From: Pseudisothecium myosuroides
Taxonomy: Eukaryota > Streptophyta > Bryopsida > Hypnales > Lembophyllaceae
Direction of reading: 5' to 3'
Length of the DNA stretch: 64,000 bases
Assembly (NCBI GenBank): GCA_951799445.1
Contig: OX637291.1
Span: forward strand, 9,178,501 to 9,242,500
Shown: piece after piece, positions 26,295 through 39,769 of the stretch
How the letters are laid out: every line of letters begins with the position of its first letter
Numbering within the stretch: the first letter of the stretch is position 1
Notes under the pieces: generated by a model
What the model saw: the letters and a program-made list of their open reading frames with translations, nothing else
Database searches by the model: none
Told to the model about the DNA's origin: nothing
Program-made: the position numbers and the translations under genes

Positions 26295-27177
26295 TGTACA
26301 ATGCCCTCAAAAAAGTAAGGTAACCCCAATTTTGACTTGGAGGTGTATCTTCCAAAATTTGTCCTTTTTGGACTTAATTTTCAAAACTAACCTATCAAAT
26401 TTATTGTTTTATACAATCTTCATCAACATGCCAAATTTCAATTTAAAAAAAACAAAAAAAGATTTTTAGTAAATTATTTTGTGTGTTTTTCTTTGTGTTA
26501 CAAAATAAATGATTGAAAAATATTGGTGATGAGTTTTTAAAATTTTATTGTGCAAATATTTAAGAAACATCAATGTGCATATTTCACTTTTGGGGAAAAC
26601 TTAAATTACCTAGGAAAAATTTTACACTAAAGAGAATTCAATGTCAAGGTGTTGCCTTCCCAAATTTTATGAAATAGATACCTTTAAATTGCAATTATAT
26701 TTTAGTAATTGAACCTTATATTATGACTACTTCTATACTTCTAAGCATGATGTTGAAATTGGATTGTGAAAATTTAATTATAATTTAGAGAAATTTGTTG
26801 TACAAAGTTTATATTAGTAACCCCTTGACATTGAATTTTCTATAGTGTAAAAATTTTCCTAGGTAGTTTAAGTTTTCCCTAAAAGTGAAATGTGCACATT
26901 GATGTTTTTCAAATATTTGCACAATAAAATTTAAAAAAATCATCACCATTATTTTTCAATCAATTATTCTATAACACAATGAAAAACTCACAAAATAATT
27001 TACCAAAAATAAAAATTTTGTTTTTTGAAATCGACATTTGGCATGTTGATGAAGATTGTATAAAACAATAAATTTGATAGGTTAGTTTTGAAAGCTAGGT
27101 CCAAAAAGGGCAAATTTTGAAAGATACACCTCCAAGTCAAAATTGGGGTTACCTTACTTTCTAGAGGGCACTGTACA
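26295..27177. mobile_element. Foldback element with about 355-bp inverted arms
   Basis: The left arm (26295-26650) and right arm (26823-27177) are near-complete reverse complements: TGTACAATGCCCTC and AAGTAAGGTAACCCC on the left face GGGGTTACCTTACTT and GAGGGCACTGTACA on the right. The spacer is about 172 bp. Arm identity is roughly 85-90% by eye. Transcription would yield a long hairpin RNA. TGTACA at both extremes may be a palindromic target duplication. The open frame at 26284-26469 is inside the arm and is not a gene. Confidence 0.85.
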
Positions 27178-27207
27178 CATATATTGAACCTATTTGTAAT
27201 TACTTCA

Positions 27208-28119
27208 CCCCTAAAGGACCATTTGTCCCCTTGGGAGACAATTTGGGGTCCGGGTAGGTTCCTATTGTCTCAATTTGTAGTAAAAAAAATTGGAATTTTT
27301 TGAGGTTGTGTAGCTTTATAAGAGCTTCGTGGATATATAATTTTTATTTCAATCGGTGCTCGAGAGCAAAAGCTATGGCACAATAAGTCAAAAACGGAGA
27401 TCGGCGGGTAGCACAAAAAAAATCACAAAAATCAAAATATTTTTTTCCTAAAATATTATATTTTTGTCTATACGTGAAGCTTTGATTCATTCAATTTGGA
27501 TTTGTGATGAAAAAGTTATGGACAATCTTAGTTTTTCGGGCAATCTAATCATCTTCTTGAAAAAATAACTCATTGGATTTATTTTTTAATGCAATTTTTA
27601 CAATTTTCCAAAAAAATTACTAGACATAGTTAAGCTTGCTTTCTAGAACAATGTCACCGTTGGAATTATTGTATTTCAATTCCATCTTTAAGCTATTAAT
27701 GATTTCGTTTTTCCTTCATTTTTAAACCTATTTCTATTTAACAATTTTTTAATGAGTGAAAATTAAGGGGGGTTTTCCTAATTTTTTTTCCCTAAGATAC
27801 TCAACTCAAATATTCAACATATAAAGTTAAAAAATCAAAATTAGTAGTAGAAAAATTTTAAGTCAAAAAGATTCAAAGTCAAAAAATCTGGTCATATAAG
27901 GTGTAAGAAAACTTGTTTTCTTCACTTTGGATGCAAATATCTTGCAATCCAAGCGGTCAAAGTTTTTGAAATTTCTTCCATACATACTTATACCAGTCTA
28001 TTATAAGATCCTATGGTCAAATTTGCAAAAAAAACAATTTTAAAAGTTTTTTGCTCTTTGCAATAGAAATGGAAGTTTTGAGTGTTTTTTGATGGAAAAA
28101 AGCCTCGGTCCTCTAGGGG
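27208..28119 (+). mobile_element. piggyBac-type MITE family 1 copy
   Basis: This 912 bp copy begins CCCCTAAAGGACCATTTGTC and ends GCCTCGGTCCTCTAGGGG. The right flank is TTAA (28120-28123) and the left is TTCA (27204-27207), one base off. It is collinear with the other family 1 copies. It lies about 30 bp from the foldback element. Confidence 0.85.
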
Positions 28120-28123
28120 TTAA

Positions 28124-31100
28124 TACAAGTTATGTTTAATTTACTTATGGATCTCTAGGGAAGGTATAAATTGAAAATTTAAATATATGTGAATTCCATC
28201 CATATACTCAAAAAGGGTAAGCACTTCTAATTTGGACTTTGTTAGTAAATTAAATCTTCTAGATTCTTGCCTAAAATGTACACCCTTCAGACATGAGAAC
28301 CTAGGGTCAATTTTTAAATACACTAATTGTTAACATTTTAAATATTTATAATTTTATCTACATATTGTCAAAAAAACATATAAAATATTCTAGAATTATC
28401 TTTCAATTTCCACACAAAAAGCTAAGAAAATTTAACAATAAGAACCTTATTCATATGTTTGTTTAGACAATGCTAGAAGCACTTAGATTACAATGGTAGG
28501 ATTATCTCCATTGAAATACAAGAGCATCTTTGATTGGATGTCTTCATATTTGCCTATGAAATTTGAGAGACTACTATCCGCATCTACCTTATGAGACTCA
28601 ATCAAACAATCAAATAAACATAAAGTTTCACCCTACTATTAAAGTTTACCATGAAAGAGACTGGGATGCCACATAGCTGCAAAGTTTGCATCCTACTGGT
28701 ATAATACTATTCATCAACTTGAAGTTACAGAACACCAATCTAAACGATAAACAACAAATTGTCTTTGAAAGGGACAATTGGTTATATTCCCGGCAAATAG
28801 AGTCAATTTTGAATGGATCCTTTTGAAGAAAAAAAATACATAAGCTGCATCTCCTTTATGAATTTTTTTATTTTTACAATCAAGTGTCTCAATCAAAAGC
28901 AATTCTATCAAAAGTATTTTTGGACAAGACCACTAGATTTGAATTAAAAATGCAAAACTTTCTTCTATTTTTGAATTTAGAAAGTATACAATTGATATAA
29001 CATAGTAAGTTGTATTCACCAAAATAAAACTATATGTGGTGCAAAAATCTTAGTCCAAGAAGAGTCAAAGTTGGGGCAACAAAATTGATGATCTCACCAA
29101 GTGGTCCTTAAAATATATATTATTTATCTAACCTCAAACACTATAATCTTGCAATGTATGCAATTAAAGTTTCCATAATTGTTTCCACTCACTCCCTTAG
29201 AGGCCTAATAAACAATTTAAGGTTCAATATGAATGTTTTTTAGGGGGGGGAGAGGAAAGGTGCTCAATGCACTAGAAAAAGGCAGTTGTTTTTGACAAAT
29301 TCTCCTTGAAATATACCCCAATGTTTTAGAGGTTAACTTGCAAGTAGTATTTTTAGACAACTTAGAGGTGCAATATATTATGGTTTCTCCAACTTTTTGG
29401 AAGTTAGTATTTAATAATAAGATGTTAAAGTACAATGATTTGAAATTATCCCTATAGTTGAATTTAGAAAACATCATAGATCTATGTCAAATTGACTCAT
29501 ATACATTTAGCTAAAAATTCATTAATAATATATTTTCTATCTTTAATACATAAATTTTAGTATGATGGGCTAATAGTGTAATACCATCAACAAGATACTT
29601 GAGACAATATATCATTTCTAGTGGTTTGCTTAATTTTTTATCTAATATATTCACAATTGCCAGCAATTGCCTCAAATAAAAATATTATCTCTGTATATAG
29701 AAAATCTCAATACTAAAAAATTGATGAAAGTTTAAAGTTTTAAAATTTTCACTATGATTATCCATTCCCAATTTTAATCAATAACTCAAAGTTTGAAATT
29801 TTAGTAATAGCATACTTAATTTTAATGAATTCTAAGAAAATCTTTGAATCTAAACATAAAGTAATATATGTAATATTTTAGGCATTTAATCCACATGAGT
29901 ATTTTTTTTGTCAAAAAGTCTCTCATCTTTCTGCTTCAAAAAAACTTTAAAATTATTATAAAAGCCATGTAGTATAGAACATCAAATTTATAGCAAAAAT
30001 TGTGGTCTTTTGAAGGTTAAACAACTATTTTAATAAAAATAAGGCAATTTTTTTGTTGATACATATAATATAAAGATCTTCTTTGCTTAAAGATGAATAT
30101 TTTATAAAATTGGTCATGTAGGCACTTTGTTTTTCTCAAATCTTTCTACTAACATATACATTTTTTCTAGTCATCAAACAATATAAACCTATGTGGACCT
30201 ATGTGAATATTCTTTAGCAATGGACTTGATGTTTTTCAAATCAAGAATCCTTTGTCCTTAAGGAATTAATGCATTAGATTTATTTACTACACTCTAAATT
30301 TTTTTAGTAATGAGACATGCATAGAAAAAAAGATGTCTTAGAAATTTTACTTAGAGACTATAGTTTTTAGTGAAATTTGAAATATAAGTCTTAGATCTTC
30401 TACCAATTGCACTAAAATGAAGAATTCAAATTAACTTAAAATTCATAAGGATTTAAAGTACTATAGTACTCCTACCTTGTAGATTTTTAGAGGTCACATT
30501 CAAATTTAATTTGATTGTGGAAATATGTTGAAAACCTCCATATGCACACCTTACCCTGAACAAGCATCTCCAAAAAGTAATTGGAAGGTTCTAAAGGTCA
30601 TGTCCCTAACACCTACTCCAAAGGGGAAAATGGCCTAAAATCATAGTGAATTAAAAATATTAAAGGAAAAAATCTAAGCTTTTATCAAATCAAATTTATA
30701 ACAATTTGGAATAATCTAGTTGACTTTGTTTGTTACAATAAACATCATCACCTTCTGCAAACAATCACTAGATTAACCTCTAAATGCCTAGGGCCTTTTC
30801 GATTTAAAAACATTAGTGCTTTTGATTTTTGAAGTGTTATAGATCTAAATGTCATTAAGGTAGAGAGTTCTCAATTGTACAATCTTATAGTATAAATGTT
30901 GAAGACGATGTGAATCAAATTTGGAATCTTTTGGCCACATGGATTGCAAGATTATAATGTTTCATTGTTGATAAAGGAATTTAAATTTTCCTAGCAACAC
31001 ATTTGGAGGTGAAATTTGATTTCTAAACCTACTCAAATGAAAAAGCTTTAAACTATAAAGTGCTTCAAAACCAGCATACAAACACATTGGTGAAAAAACC

Positions 31101-31175
31101 CATCATTCAAATGACTCATTGTGTTTGCAAATTAGCTTTAAAATGTCAAAAACAAGCAAAAAAGTTGCAAAAAAC
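28124..31175. other. AT-rich unassigned region
   Basis: Three kilobases without a recognisable gene. Possible isolated piggyBac-MITE ends occur at 30266 (GTCCTTAAGGAA then TTAA) and 30773 (TTAA then CCTCTAAATGCCTAGG, followed by GATTGCAAGATTATAATG, which resembles the MITE interior), but I could not pair them. The small ORFs on the minus strand (28141-29477) have no motifs. Confidence 0.4.
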
Positions 31176-31179
31176 ACAT

Positions 31180-31970
31180 CTAAGATTGAACCTCCTTCTA
31201 TTAAAATCCTTTGTAGACACTTATAACTTCTTAGATTGATATGAAATTTTAACCACACAAACTCGGGTACAAACTCAAGCACAAACTAGACTAATAAATA
31301 CAACTTTTCTAAATTTTTTATTAGAAACAAACACAACATTAGATGGGATTTTGGAGGTTTGAAGGACTGCAAGTTCCCTTTAGTTCCCGAACTTTAGAAA
31401 CTGCACCACAACATAGTCTGATGTGGCAGAACTACTGCCATGTTGGATATTAATATTTAAATATTTAAATATTTTTTTAATTAAAAAAAATCATACTTCA
31501 TATTTTTAGATTTAAAAAAAAAATTCTAAACAACAGTATCTAATTTACGACATGGGGAATGGGCCTGAAACGGCCCTTCAATCCCCCGAAATCTCATCTA
31601 ATGTATGAAGAAGAAACAACTGCAAAAATCTATTTTAACCCCAAAATGTCCAAATTCTGAAATTTAAATTGCTACCAAACATTCAAAACAACTTGGATTG
31701 ACATGAAAATTTTACCATAATCACTAGACTTCAAGGGAAATATAATCCAAGATACTTTATTGAAAATAAACATTGCTTGAAGGAAATACAAGCCCCCAAA
31801 ATTGCAATCACCAAAATGTAGTTTGGTGAACTCATATTGAACCCTCAAACTTTGAATAACTTTTAAAAATAAGTACGTTTTGGATTGAATTGAAAATTAT
31901 ACCACACAAACTAAAGGAAAGAACACAAATTTTCCAAGAGTTTTATTAAAATCAAACATTGGATATGAAA
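31180..31970 (+). repeat. Diverged internal repeats
   Basis: A segment with the landmarks TTGGATTGA(C/A)(A/T)TGAAA, TTTTACCA or TATACCACACAAACT, and a downstream AACAAACA(C/T)-type stretch recurs near 31232, 31690 and 31872. The spacing is irregular (about 460 and 180 bp) and the copies are well diverged, so this looks like an old duplicated element rather than a satellite. Confidence 0.4.
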
Positions 31971-32020
31971 TTTATAGCACTTCAAATTGAAATTCAAGAC
32001 TATGTGGGGACGCTTTTGGT

Positions 32021-32047
32021 AACTTAAACAAAACGGTTGTTTAAGTT
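32021..32047. repeat. Perfect 11-bp stem hairpin at a repeat boundary
   Basis: AACTTAAACAA and TTGTTTAAGTT form a perfect 11-bp stem with a 5-nt loop (AACGG). It sits at the inner end of the inverted-repeat copy at 32045-34370. The other copy at about 2318-2330 keeps only one arm, so the second arm may belong to the flanking DNA or may have been lost. Confidence 0.8.
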
Positions 32048-34370
32048 TGATTGTGAGGTCATTTTAGCCCAATGTATTGCACATTCTATATTTTTAATTA
32101 GCGGTGGATGAACAAACGGTGTCCATTTTATTGATCAATGTAGGCCAAGCTTCTAGAGTCAAAGATTTTATCACATGGAGAGAGGGAGTTGAAGATTTGA
32201 AGTTGAGTTGGGCAAGTTAGTGGGGATAGAAAGTAGAAGTGTGTAATGTGGAAGAAAGAGATGAGATGTAAGAAGATTTGGTTGGATATATGAAATTGAT
32301 GAGAGTATATCTTATCTTGTTTTGATATTTTGTAAGAACATCTTTTGCACAACATCCAAAGTAGTTTACTTTTGAAGGATTGGATGAGAACAAATTATGA
32401 TGTAGTGTTGTTGTGGTGTTAGGTCCTTAGCTATTGTAGTTGTATTTCTATGAGGGTTGTAATATGTTTCCCATTCTCATTGCAAAAAGTAGTGCCTTGT
32501 GTGATTAGAAATGTATGGTGGGGTGTTTTGTTTAGATATTGTTGTTCTAGATTGCATTGAGTAGTTGAAATGGGTTTTAGTGGTAATTGATAGCGTGTGT
32601 CCTTGTGTTACAATGCATGGAAGTGATTGTCAATTAGATTTTTGATGTACGAACTTTGTCATCTTTTATAATATAAATGTAGGTTGCAATTAGTTGTGCA
32701 CATGCATTGTTTATGGATAAAAGTTTGTTCGGAGTAACCCTTTTTGTTATAAATTGGTGTATATTTTGAGTCCATTGACATTAGAAGGTGGTAATGTACT
32801 TTGTGATGTTTTAGGCAAATCTTTGTAGATGGTTTGAAATGGATTGGATGAGTAGCAATGGTTGATGTGTTTGGAGTGGTGTTTTTGTTGGTGAAGAAGG
32901 TGGTGGCCGCTATGTGGAGGGTTGAGGGATAAAATGAATGTTGTGGTGGGATTAATGGTTGGATTGGTTATGCATTCTTGAATGTAACATCTTATCGTTT
33001 TTATATCATGTGCATCAGTATAAGCAATAGAAGAGCATTTGGTGTTGCAAAAGAGTTTTTACGTTATTTGGAGAGATGAGTGGTGTGGATGTTCCATATT
33101 TTTTAGAGAATTGGAGTGGTATGATGAGAGAATTGTTTGTGTACATGGCAAATTGGTCTATAGAAGTGATGTGATAGTGTGATAATTTGTTTAGTATTTT
33201 ATTGGTAATTTGAGGTGTGAAGTAGGAAAAAATGCTCATTGACGTCATTCATATTTGGAGGTGTATAAAACATTTATTTTGAAAGTGTGATAAATTCAAA
33301 ATATAGACATAAATCCCTAAAATGCAGGGGTTTTGGACAAAATACAAATACATTATAAAATATAGGTTTCATAACATTTTTGAAGTTTTCATCAAATTAA
33401 ACAATGTTAAACAATAAGAGTAGAAAATATTCATAGGTACGGGTCTAGATTTTAAAACTATTTGTAAATAGTTTTAAATGAAAATTTGAAGATTTAACTT
33501 CAAAAATTTATGAAATGTAATTTCTATCTTTAGAATTTTATTTATGATGGTAAAAATCGAAGTTTCTATTGACTTCAGGTGAAAAAATACATAAAACTTA
33601 ACAATCTAAACACCAACACTTTTCTGAATAGTAAACTTTACAACACTAGACAAATACTAGATAGTTTATGCTATTTTTATTATAATGTTTTTTTTAGCGT
33701 ATCAGTTGTAGTTTTTAATAGAAAATTAGAAAGACAACCCAATCTAGTTTGCATAGGGGAAAAAAAACTTCCACTTGATAATGTTGCCAAACTTGGGCAA
33801 CAACTAAAAAATGGTTTATTGGATCTTCACAGATCAACCTTGAAGGGCAGCCTATGAATATGTACTTGAACTTGAAAATCCTTCATCAAAATCCTTCAAT
33901 TGCATGACCAATTTTGCTATTACATACAATTAATTTCTTAGTTTTTTATTATAGGAAAATTATTTGTCAATAAGTCATAAAATTCTTTTTCTTAAATCTA
34001 AAATTAGCATAATGCTCTTTTAAAAAAATTGAATAAAATTCATAACAAAAAAATGATTAAAAATTCTAATATTTCCACCATAAATATATAATATAGTATA
34101 AATCAAAGTTTTGTATCATCCTATTTTTTTTAAATGAGGTTATAGGCTCTTTACTTTACATTGAAATAAAAAAATTATTTTTAAGAGTCTTAGTATTTTT
34201 TTAAAGTCTAAAGTAGAATAGAAAATAGACATTTAGTTTTAATTTTTTTCAAAAGCATCAAAATAATTTTGAATGTCGAAATGAAGTTTTAATAATACAA
34301 AATCAAAAGTAGTATGATATATTCCGTACTATATAATGAAACAAAATTGCTTATAAAATGAAAATATGAA
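32045..34370 (-). repeat. Dispersed repeat, copy 2 (inverse of 1-2330)
   Basis: Matches the reverse complement of 1-2330 in collinear order: CATCCACCGCTAATTAAAAA near 32098, the CTTCACATCTCAAATTAC-type block near 33215, and GAGGCTATAACCTCA-type sequence near 34135. Its + strand is C-poor and G/T-rich, the mirror of the other copy. Its outer end is near 34370-34385 (TTTTTTTTTTCATATTTTCA on the minus strand). No coding frame is preserved between the copies. Confidence 0.75.
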
Positions 34371-34385
34371 AAAAAAAACTAGTGC

Positions 34386-35970
34386 AACATTTAATTCAAT
34401 GTTATAGATATACCATCAATAAAATTGTACACAAAAATTAGATGAAAGAACAACTGTTATGAATATGAACAACAAGTATTAGGTAATTTATAATCCACTT
34501 TCTAGCTATAACTTAATAATAATCAGGTTAATGGTTTTTATCCATCATCAATGAATTGAGAGTAATTGCTTATGATTGTCTCATTTCATTGAAGTTTCAA
34601 GTATCCACCTTCCACATAAAGTGTTTGTAAGAGGTATAAAACTTCAAAGAGTGAAATGAAAAAACTTCTATTGAAGAATTATGAAATAGTAGTTACAAAA
34701 GAGTGAAAGGTCATAATCAACTTGTTAATCAAGATTGAAGAGCAAAGACAAAGTAGGTAGAGTGAAAGGTCAGAGTTAAGGGAATGTCCGTCGGCCCAGT
34801 GTGCGTGGTAGGTGGGCATTTACATCTTCAACACACTCATTACCACGACTGATAGAGCGGGTCCATGGCGGCCCCTATTGTAGAAGCAAGGGATCTTATC
34901 ATTTCAAATCCCTTAGAAATTTGATGTTGGTGAAATACGTTTGGATTGTTCTTTGGACAGTCATTATGTGGACACTTTAAATTGAGCACAATGATGCAAC
35001 CTTCAACGACATCCGTTGGCATTAAGCTTAGTTGATGCAATGAATCTGGCTTGGCATGATTGATTACGGGTAGGTGCAATGAAATGTAGTGTGCACACAA
35101 AGAAAGAGACAATTGAACCAATATGAGGAGTCTTTGAGGCGCTTTGATAGGAGATGGGGATGCAATGGGTTATTTGCAATTATGGTGGATGATACACCAA
35201 GATGGGCACTTTTATGGGCCCAAGCCGGATTTGTCTTCCAACTATCTTTGGTTGCTCTGCCTCGAGTGGGCTCCTCGCCCTTAGGTGCACTTTGCTTTCT
35301 TTTGCCTTGTATTTTTTTTTTGCCTTTCCACCCCATATCACTTGTTGTTGGGGTTTGCACTTTTTTTTTTCATGTGGCAAAGGTAATCTTTACAAAATTT
35401 TGAAGTAAAGAGACACTATTGGTCTTGTAAATGGATCTTTTTCCTTATAATTTATAAAAGATTTTTTTTAATACTTAAATATTGAAGATGGCAAAGAGCT
35501 TTATTTTGAAGCTCATATATTATTTGAAGATAAGAAAAAGATCCTTGAGTTTACATTTATTCAAATAAAAAATTCTCAACCTCAATGAAATTATTTTCTT
35601 CAATTGTTTTGCTCAAAGTATAAATAAACTTCAAGGCTTTATGATAGTAAATAGACTAAATTTAAGCAAGTCGCTTAGACTAATTCTTGAAAATCTATAG
35701 GAACTATAAGTTTGAAGAGACAAGAAAAAGAAATTTGAAAGCAAATAAGCAAGATATTGCAAGTGATATGAGCGCCTCCCTATATTGACCCTTCATACCC
35801 TCCATTGATCACCTTTTTAGTTCATAATTTCAATGACCAGCAACTTCAAAAAGATTTCACCCTTGATATTTACAGAACTTTCAAATGTACTCTATTAGTA
35901 CAAAGTTGTGGGTGCTTTATCCTCACCCTTAAATAATGTTGGAACACACCTAAGTACTAGTGTTTTTGTC
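34386..35970. other. Unassigned region with a GC-richer core
   Basis: 34790-35400 is locally GC-richer and has open frames of 66-104 codons overlapping on both strands (34840-35121 minus, 35064-35360 minus, 35089-35403 plus). None has a recognisable domain, and overlap on both strands weakens each. The rest is AT-rich. Confidence 0.35.
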
Positions 35971-35974
35971 GTAA

Positions 35975-37060
35975 TTGATTATCTAATAGATGCCTAATGT
36001 GTTGTCTAATTACGCCTTTTAAGAAATGGATCTTCTTTGTTTGTTCCTACTTCTAGTTTTCCTAAATGCAACTTTTAACCAAATCAAAAGCAAATTAGTA
36101 ATTATGGCTGATTTTGACCACAACAACCAAATCTTAAGATTGATAGGGTTAGTCAAGTAAAAAGGTTAATTAGCCTAAGTTTTAGGGCTTGTTAAGCCCT
36201 TTTCAAAATGATAAAATTCTCTAGATTTGGACTATTTCCCTAAGAGTTATCTACGGATGAAGTTTAGCTTCTAAACTAAACTCAAAAACTTCATCCGTTA
36301 GTTTCTTCTATTCTAATTAGTGAAACTGAATTTGGATTTTTGGTTTAATTTTGATTCTAATTCTACTTCCAAATTTCTTATTTTGACTTGGTTTGGTCAA
36401 TTTTTTGTTGACTTTCATCCAAACTTATTCCTAATTGAGTCAAAACTTCATCCTATTCTATTTTCCAAGGTTAAACTAGTTTTGGAAATCCTAGAATACT
36501 TTCTAAAATATTATATTCCTAACTTGTTCCTAAATTGTCTTCAAAAGATTCATTATAATTTTCTATTATTTTATTACTTCTTTTAATTTCTTTCCTATTT
36601 CCTACTTTTAGTTTAAAAGTATTTTTAAATTAAAGCTATTAAAATTAACTTTCTAAAAGGTTAAACACTTAGACTTGTAACTTTCCTAAAGAAAGTAACC
36701 TATGGATGAAGTTTGACCGCTAGGCGGTACATTAAATTTCATCCGCTATTTTCTATTGACTTACTTTTCTAAATCAACTTTTATTTTTGATTTTGACTTC
36801 TAATTCTACTATTGATTCTACTATTCCTTTTTGGATTCTTTTTGGTTGATTCTCTAACTTTCATCCAATTCTAAGACTATTTTTCACCCGATCGTAGAGT
36901 TTTTATCTATGTTTTATTTGTAAGACCTTTTTGGAACGTAATTAAAATTTTCTAATTACTTCTAACTTCAAAGTATGTTTTTCTAATTGTCCTAATGTCT
37001 AAATTTAAATTCTTACTTCTAATGCTATTGTCTAATTCTAATTCAATTCTTTTTGATGAA
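35975..37060 (+). repeat. Diverged LTR-like repeat family H, copy 1
   Basis: Aligns loosely with 47180-47930 (same strand) and with the reverse complement of 52900-53870. A common start motif is GCCTT(C/T)(C/T)AAGCAATGGA or its variant. It carries two small hairpins in which GGATGAAGTTT faces AACTTCATCC or a variant (36254-36300 and 36704-36746). No protein-coding domain is present. A retrotransposon LTR or internal spacer is likely. Confidence 0.5.
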
Positions 37061-37377
37061 AATAAAGCAAATGAGAAAAAAACTCAAAAATTCAGCTCAA
37101 AATCCACGGCTTCAATGGTTCCATCTTTGTGTACAGCAATCGTTATTTTGTCATAGATCCCATCCATCTCCATTTTGTATTTTTGTTGTATATTGAATTT
37201 GAATGTTTAAAGGAGTTCTAAACTCCTTTCTTCCTTGTCCCAAAGTTTTCTGTCCTTTTCATTTATTTAATTCTATTTTTTTCTTTAAAAATATTTTATT
37301 CAAATCAAATCCCATCAAATTTATTTACCTAACGACTTTCCAAATGGTTTAAGAATTAAAAAAATCTTTAAGACAAG

Positions 37378-37507
37378 TTTTTTTTTTTTTTTTTTTTTTT
37401 ACACAAATAAAGGAGATCCGTTACAACGACCGCAAGCGGCATGGACAGGTCTAAGAAGTTAGTGTTAGCACCTAAGCTATAGTCATTGAAAGTGAGTGCG
37501 CGTAAGG
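37378..37507 (-). mobile_element. Short retroposon with poly-A tail and target duplication
   Basis: A run of 23 T (37378-37400) is the poly-A tail of a minus-strand insertion of about 130 bp. The 8-bp direct repeat AAGACAAG lies on both sides (37370-37377 and 37508-37515), as expected for target-primed reverse transcription. Just before the tail, the minus strand reads CCTTTATTTGTGT. It could be a SINE or a 5'-truncated LINE. I saw no obvious tRNA-like A and B boxes, and I do not recognise the family. Confidence 0.75.
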
Positions 37508-37515
37508 AAGACAAG

Positions 37516-38768
37516 CTTGTTTAACTTCTCATAACTAATAACTAAATTCTAAAATCTCGGAAGTCAACCATTTTTTCCCCCCCTTTTTGTCTTCTAATTA
37601 AAGTCCAACCCCGATTAAGGGAGTCAACTATGCTCAAGGAATAGTTTTCTTTCAACCTCGGCTTCTCTTTCCTATGTTTTTAACCTCAATTTGCAATACA
37701 TCCAATCTCATTTTACTAATTTTCAGTTTGAATTTGAGAGTCTAGAGGATGAAGAGCTTGGAAACAAGCATCTAGATGAAATTTGGGCAACAGAGAGTGG
37801 AGAGCTTGAAATGAACCCCCCTGTTGAAAGTCCTGGTCATCCCACAGGGGGTTGACTTGTTTGATCTGATTTGAATTGTATTCAAATTGTAACCTCTGGC
37901 CTTAGATTCGAGAATTGGACTTCCCCAGTTGGACGAATTATTGAGATTTTAAACTTCTAATTTGGACTTGAATTGCGATTTTTTTCTAAATTATCAAGTT
38001 TGGAATTAGACTTCTACTTTGCACTAGACTTTCCAAATTCTAGAATTTGAAATTATGGATCTTGTAAGTTTATGGACCAAAAAAAACTGAGTTTCAAATT
38101 ACCCCTTACATGCTTTGTTGCCGGCCTTAATGGCTTGGCTTAACAAGTTGTGTATACTATCGTATATCAGATCATATTAGACCATATTTGGCTATATCTG
38201 TTTTGTAGGCTGCAATTCTTTGCCATACGGCACATTTTTACCAAACAATCTATTTATTGGCCTCCAAATTCACACACAATTTGGAATTTTTGGGGTTTCT
38301 TTTTCCAAGGAACATCCACAGTGAAAAAGAAAATGGAATACTTAAGAATTAGCCATAGGACTATACCTTTGCCAATCTATAATAAAAACTAATTTAAACC
38401 CTCCTAAAAGTTCGTTGCACGGTGATAGCTTCACCGTATTAGAGGGATTGATGTCAAATTCTCAAGCAAAAATCAAAGGCTACTCATATCCAAACTTTGA
38501 GACTTTAGATCTAACCCAAACTTCTCTAAATGACACCCAACTCCACACTAGGATCAAGTATTCCAACGTCTGGGCTTTAGAAGGATTTTCAACAACTATA
38601 GTCGTGAGATCCTACACAAGAAGCTTGGTAGGAATTATTAGTATAACGATGATTGAAAGACCACGAAAGACAAGCACTTGTTAGCAAACAAACTTGAGGG
38701 GGATTTTCTACAAAAAAATTGTGAAATTCCGCACAATAAGCTTATCAAACTGATTAGTAGGTGAAAAC
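37516..38768. other. Unassigned sequence
   Basis: No recognised gene or repeat. Open frames at 38150-38392 and 38415-38684 have no motif. Confidence 0.35.
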
Positions 38769-38772
38769 TTAA

Positions 38773-39676
38773 CCCCTAAAATACCAAGGCATTTTCTGGC
38801 TCCAAAACCACTGAAAACTGCCATTTTTGCTGCGATCACTCCCTAAACCAAAAAAAACTTTTTTTTTAGAATCTAACCGTAGGATCTTGTACTTCACTTA
38901 TCTCAAATCATGTGGTAAAAATTTCATGAAGTTTGATCGTACAGATTGAAAGATATTAGCATTTGAAGTTGGAAAAAAAGTTTTTTTGAACTGTTTCCTG
39001 CAATTTCAGATGACTTTGACGGCCATTTGTGGACTTTTTTTGCACTACACAACATAAAGTTAAAATTTTTTATGCTGAACATTTCAATTGAGAGTTGGGG
39101 AAAAAAATTTCAGCATATCAAAACTTGACTTTCACATATAAAAGAATTGTTAAGTAGAAGTAGGTCCAAAATTGATTGAAACACTAAATTGTTAACAGCT
39201 CTTAGATGGAATTCAAACACCATAATTCCAACGATGGGATTGTTCTTGCAAACAAACTTGACCTTGTCCAAAAAAAATTTGAAAAAATTTGAAAATTGCA
39301 TTTTAAAATGAATTTTGTAAGTTGTTTTTTGAAGAAGATGCTTAAATTGCCCGAAAAACAAGATTGTCCATAACTTTCTCATTATTAGTCCAAATAGAAT
39401 GAATCAAAGCTTCAAATGCAGACAAAAACATGATCTTTGAGAAAAAAAATTGAATTTTTTTTTTTTTTTTTTTCCTGCCCGGCACACTACTTTTTTACTT
39501 TAGGATGGCATAACTTTTGCTCCCGGGCACCGATTGAAAAAAAATTATATTTTTAGAAAGCTAATGTGATTCCCTATCTTCAAAAAAAGTTTCAAAAAAT
39601 CAGGTCAAAATTTGAGGCCACACAGGCCTGCCCAAAATCTGAAGTGTCCCTCGAGGGGACTTTGGTACTTTAGGGG
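38773..39676 (-). mobile_element. piggyBac-type MITE family 1, uninterrupted reference copy
   Basis: This 904 bp copy has TTAA at 38769-38772 and 39677-39680. The ends are CCCCTAAAATACCAAGGCA and, from the right, CCCCTAAAGTACCAAAGTCC. Near its family 5' end is the palindrome GTCCCTCGAGGGGAC (39648-39662 on the + strand). It serves as the empty-site reference for the nested copy at 7810-10475. A T run of about 21 bp (about 39455-39475) marks the place where the sister copy has its microsatellite. No coding capacity. Confidence 0.92.
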
Positions 39677-39769
39677 TTAACACCCAATCACAAAATGGTT
39701 AGTAGGCAATTCAAGGCTTTCCGAAGGGGCCCCAAATTCCTTTGAAGTGAGCTCCAAACTTTCACAAAA

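Noticed and set aside
30266..31400. Possible further piggyBac-type MITE
   Set aside because: A TTAA with CCTCTAAATGCC (30773) and an end-like GTCCTTAAGGAA before TTAA (30266) exist, but they face the wrong way to pair and no partner ends were found.
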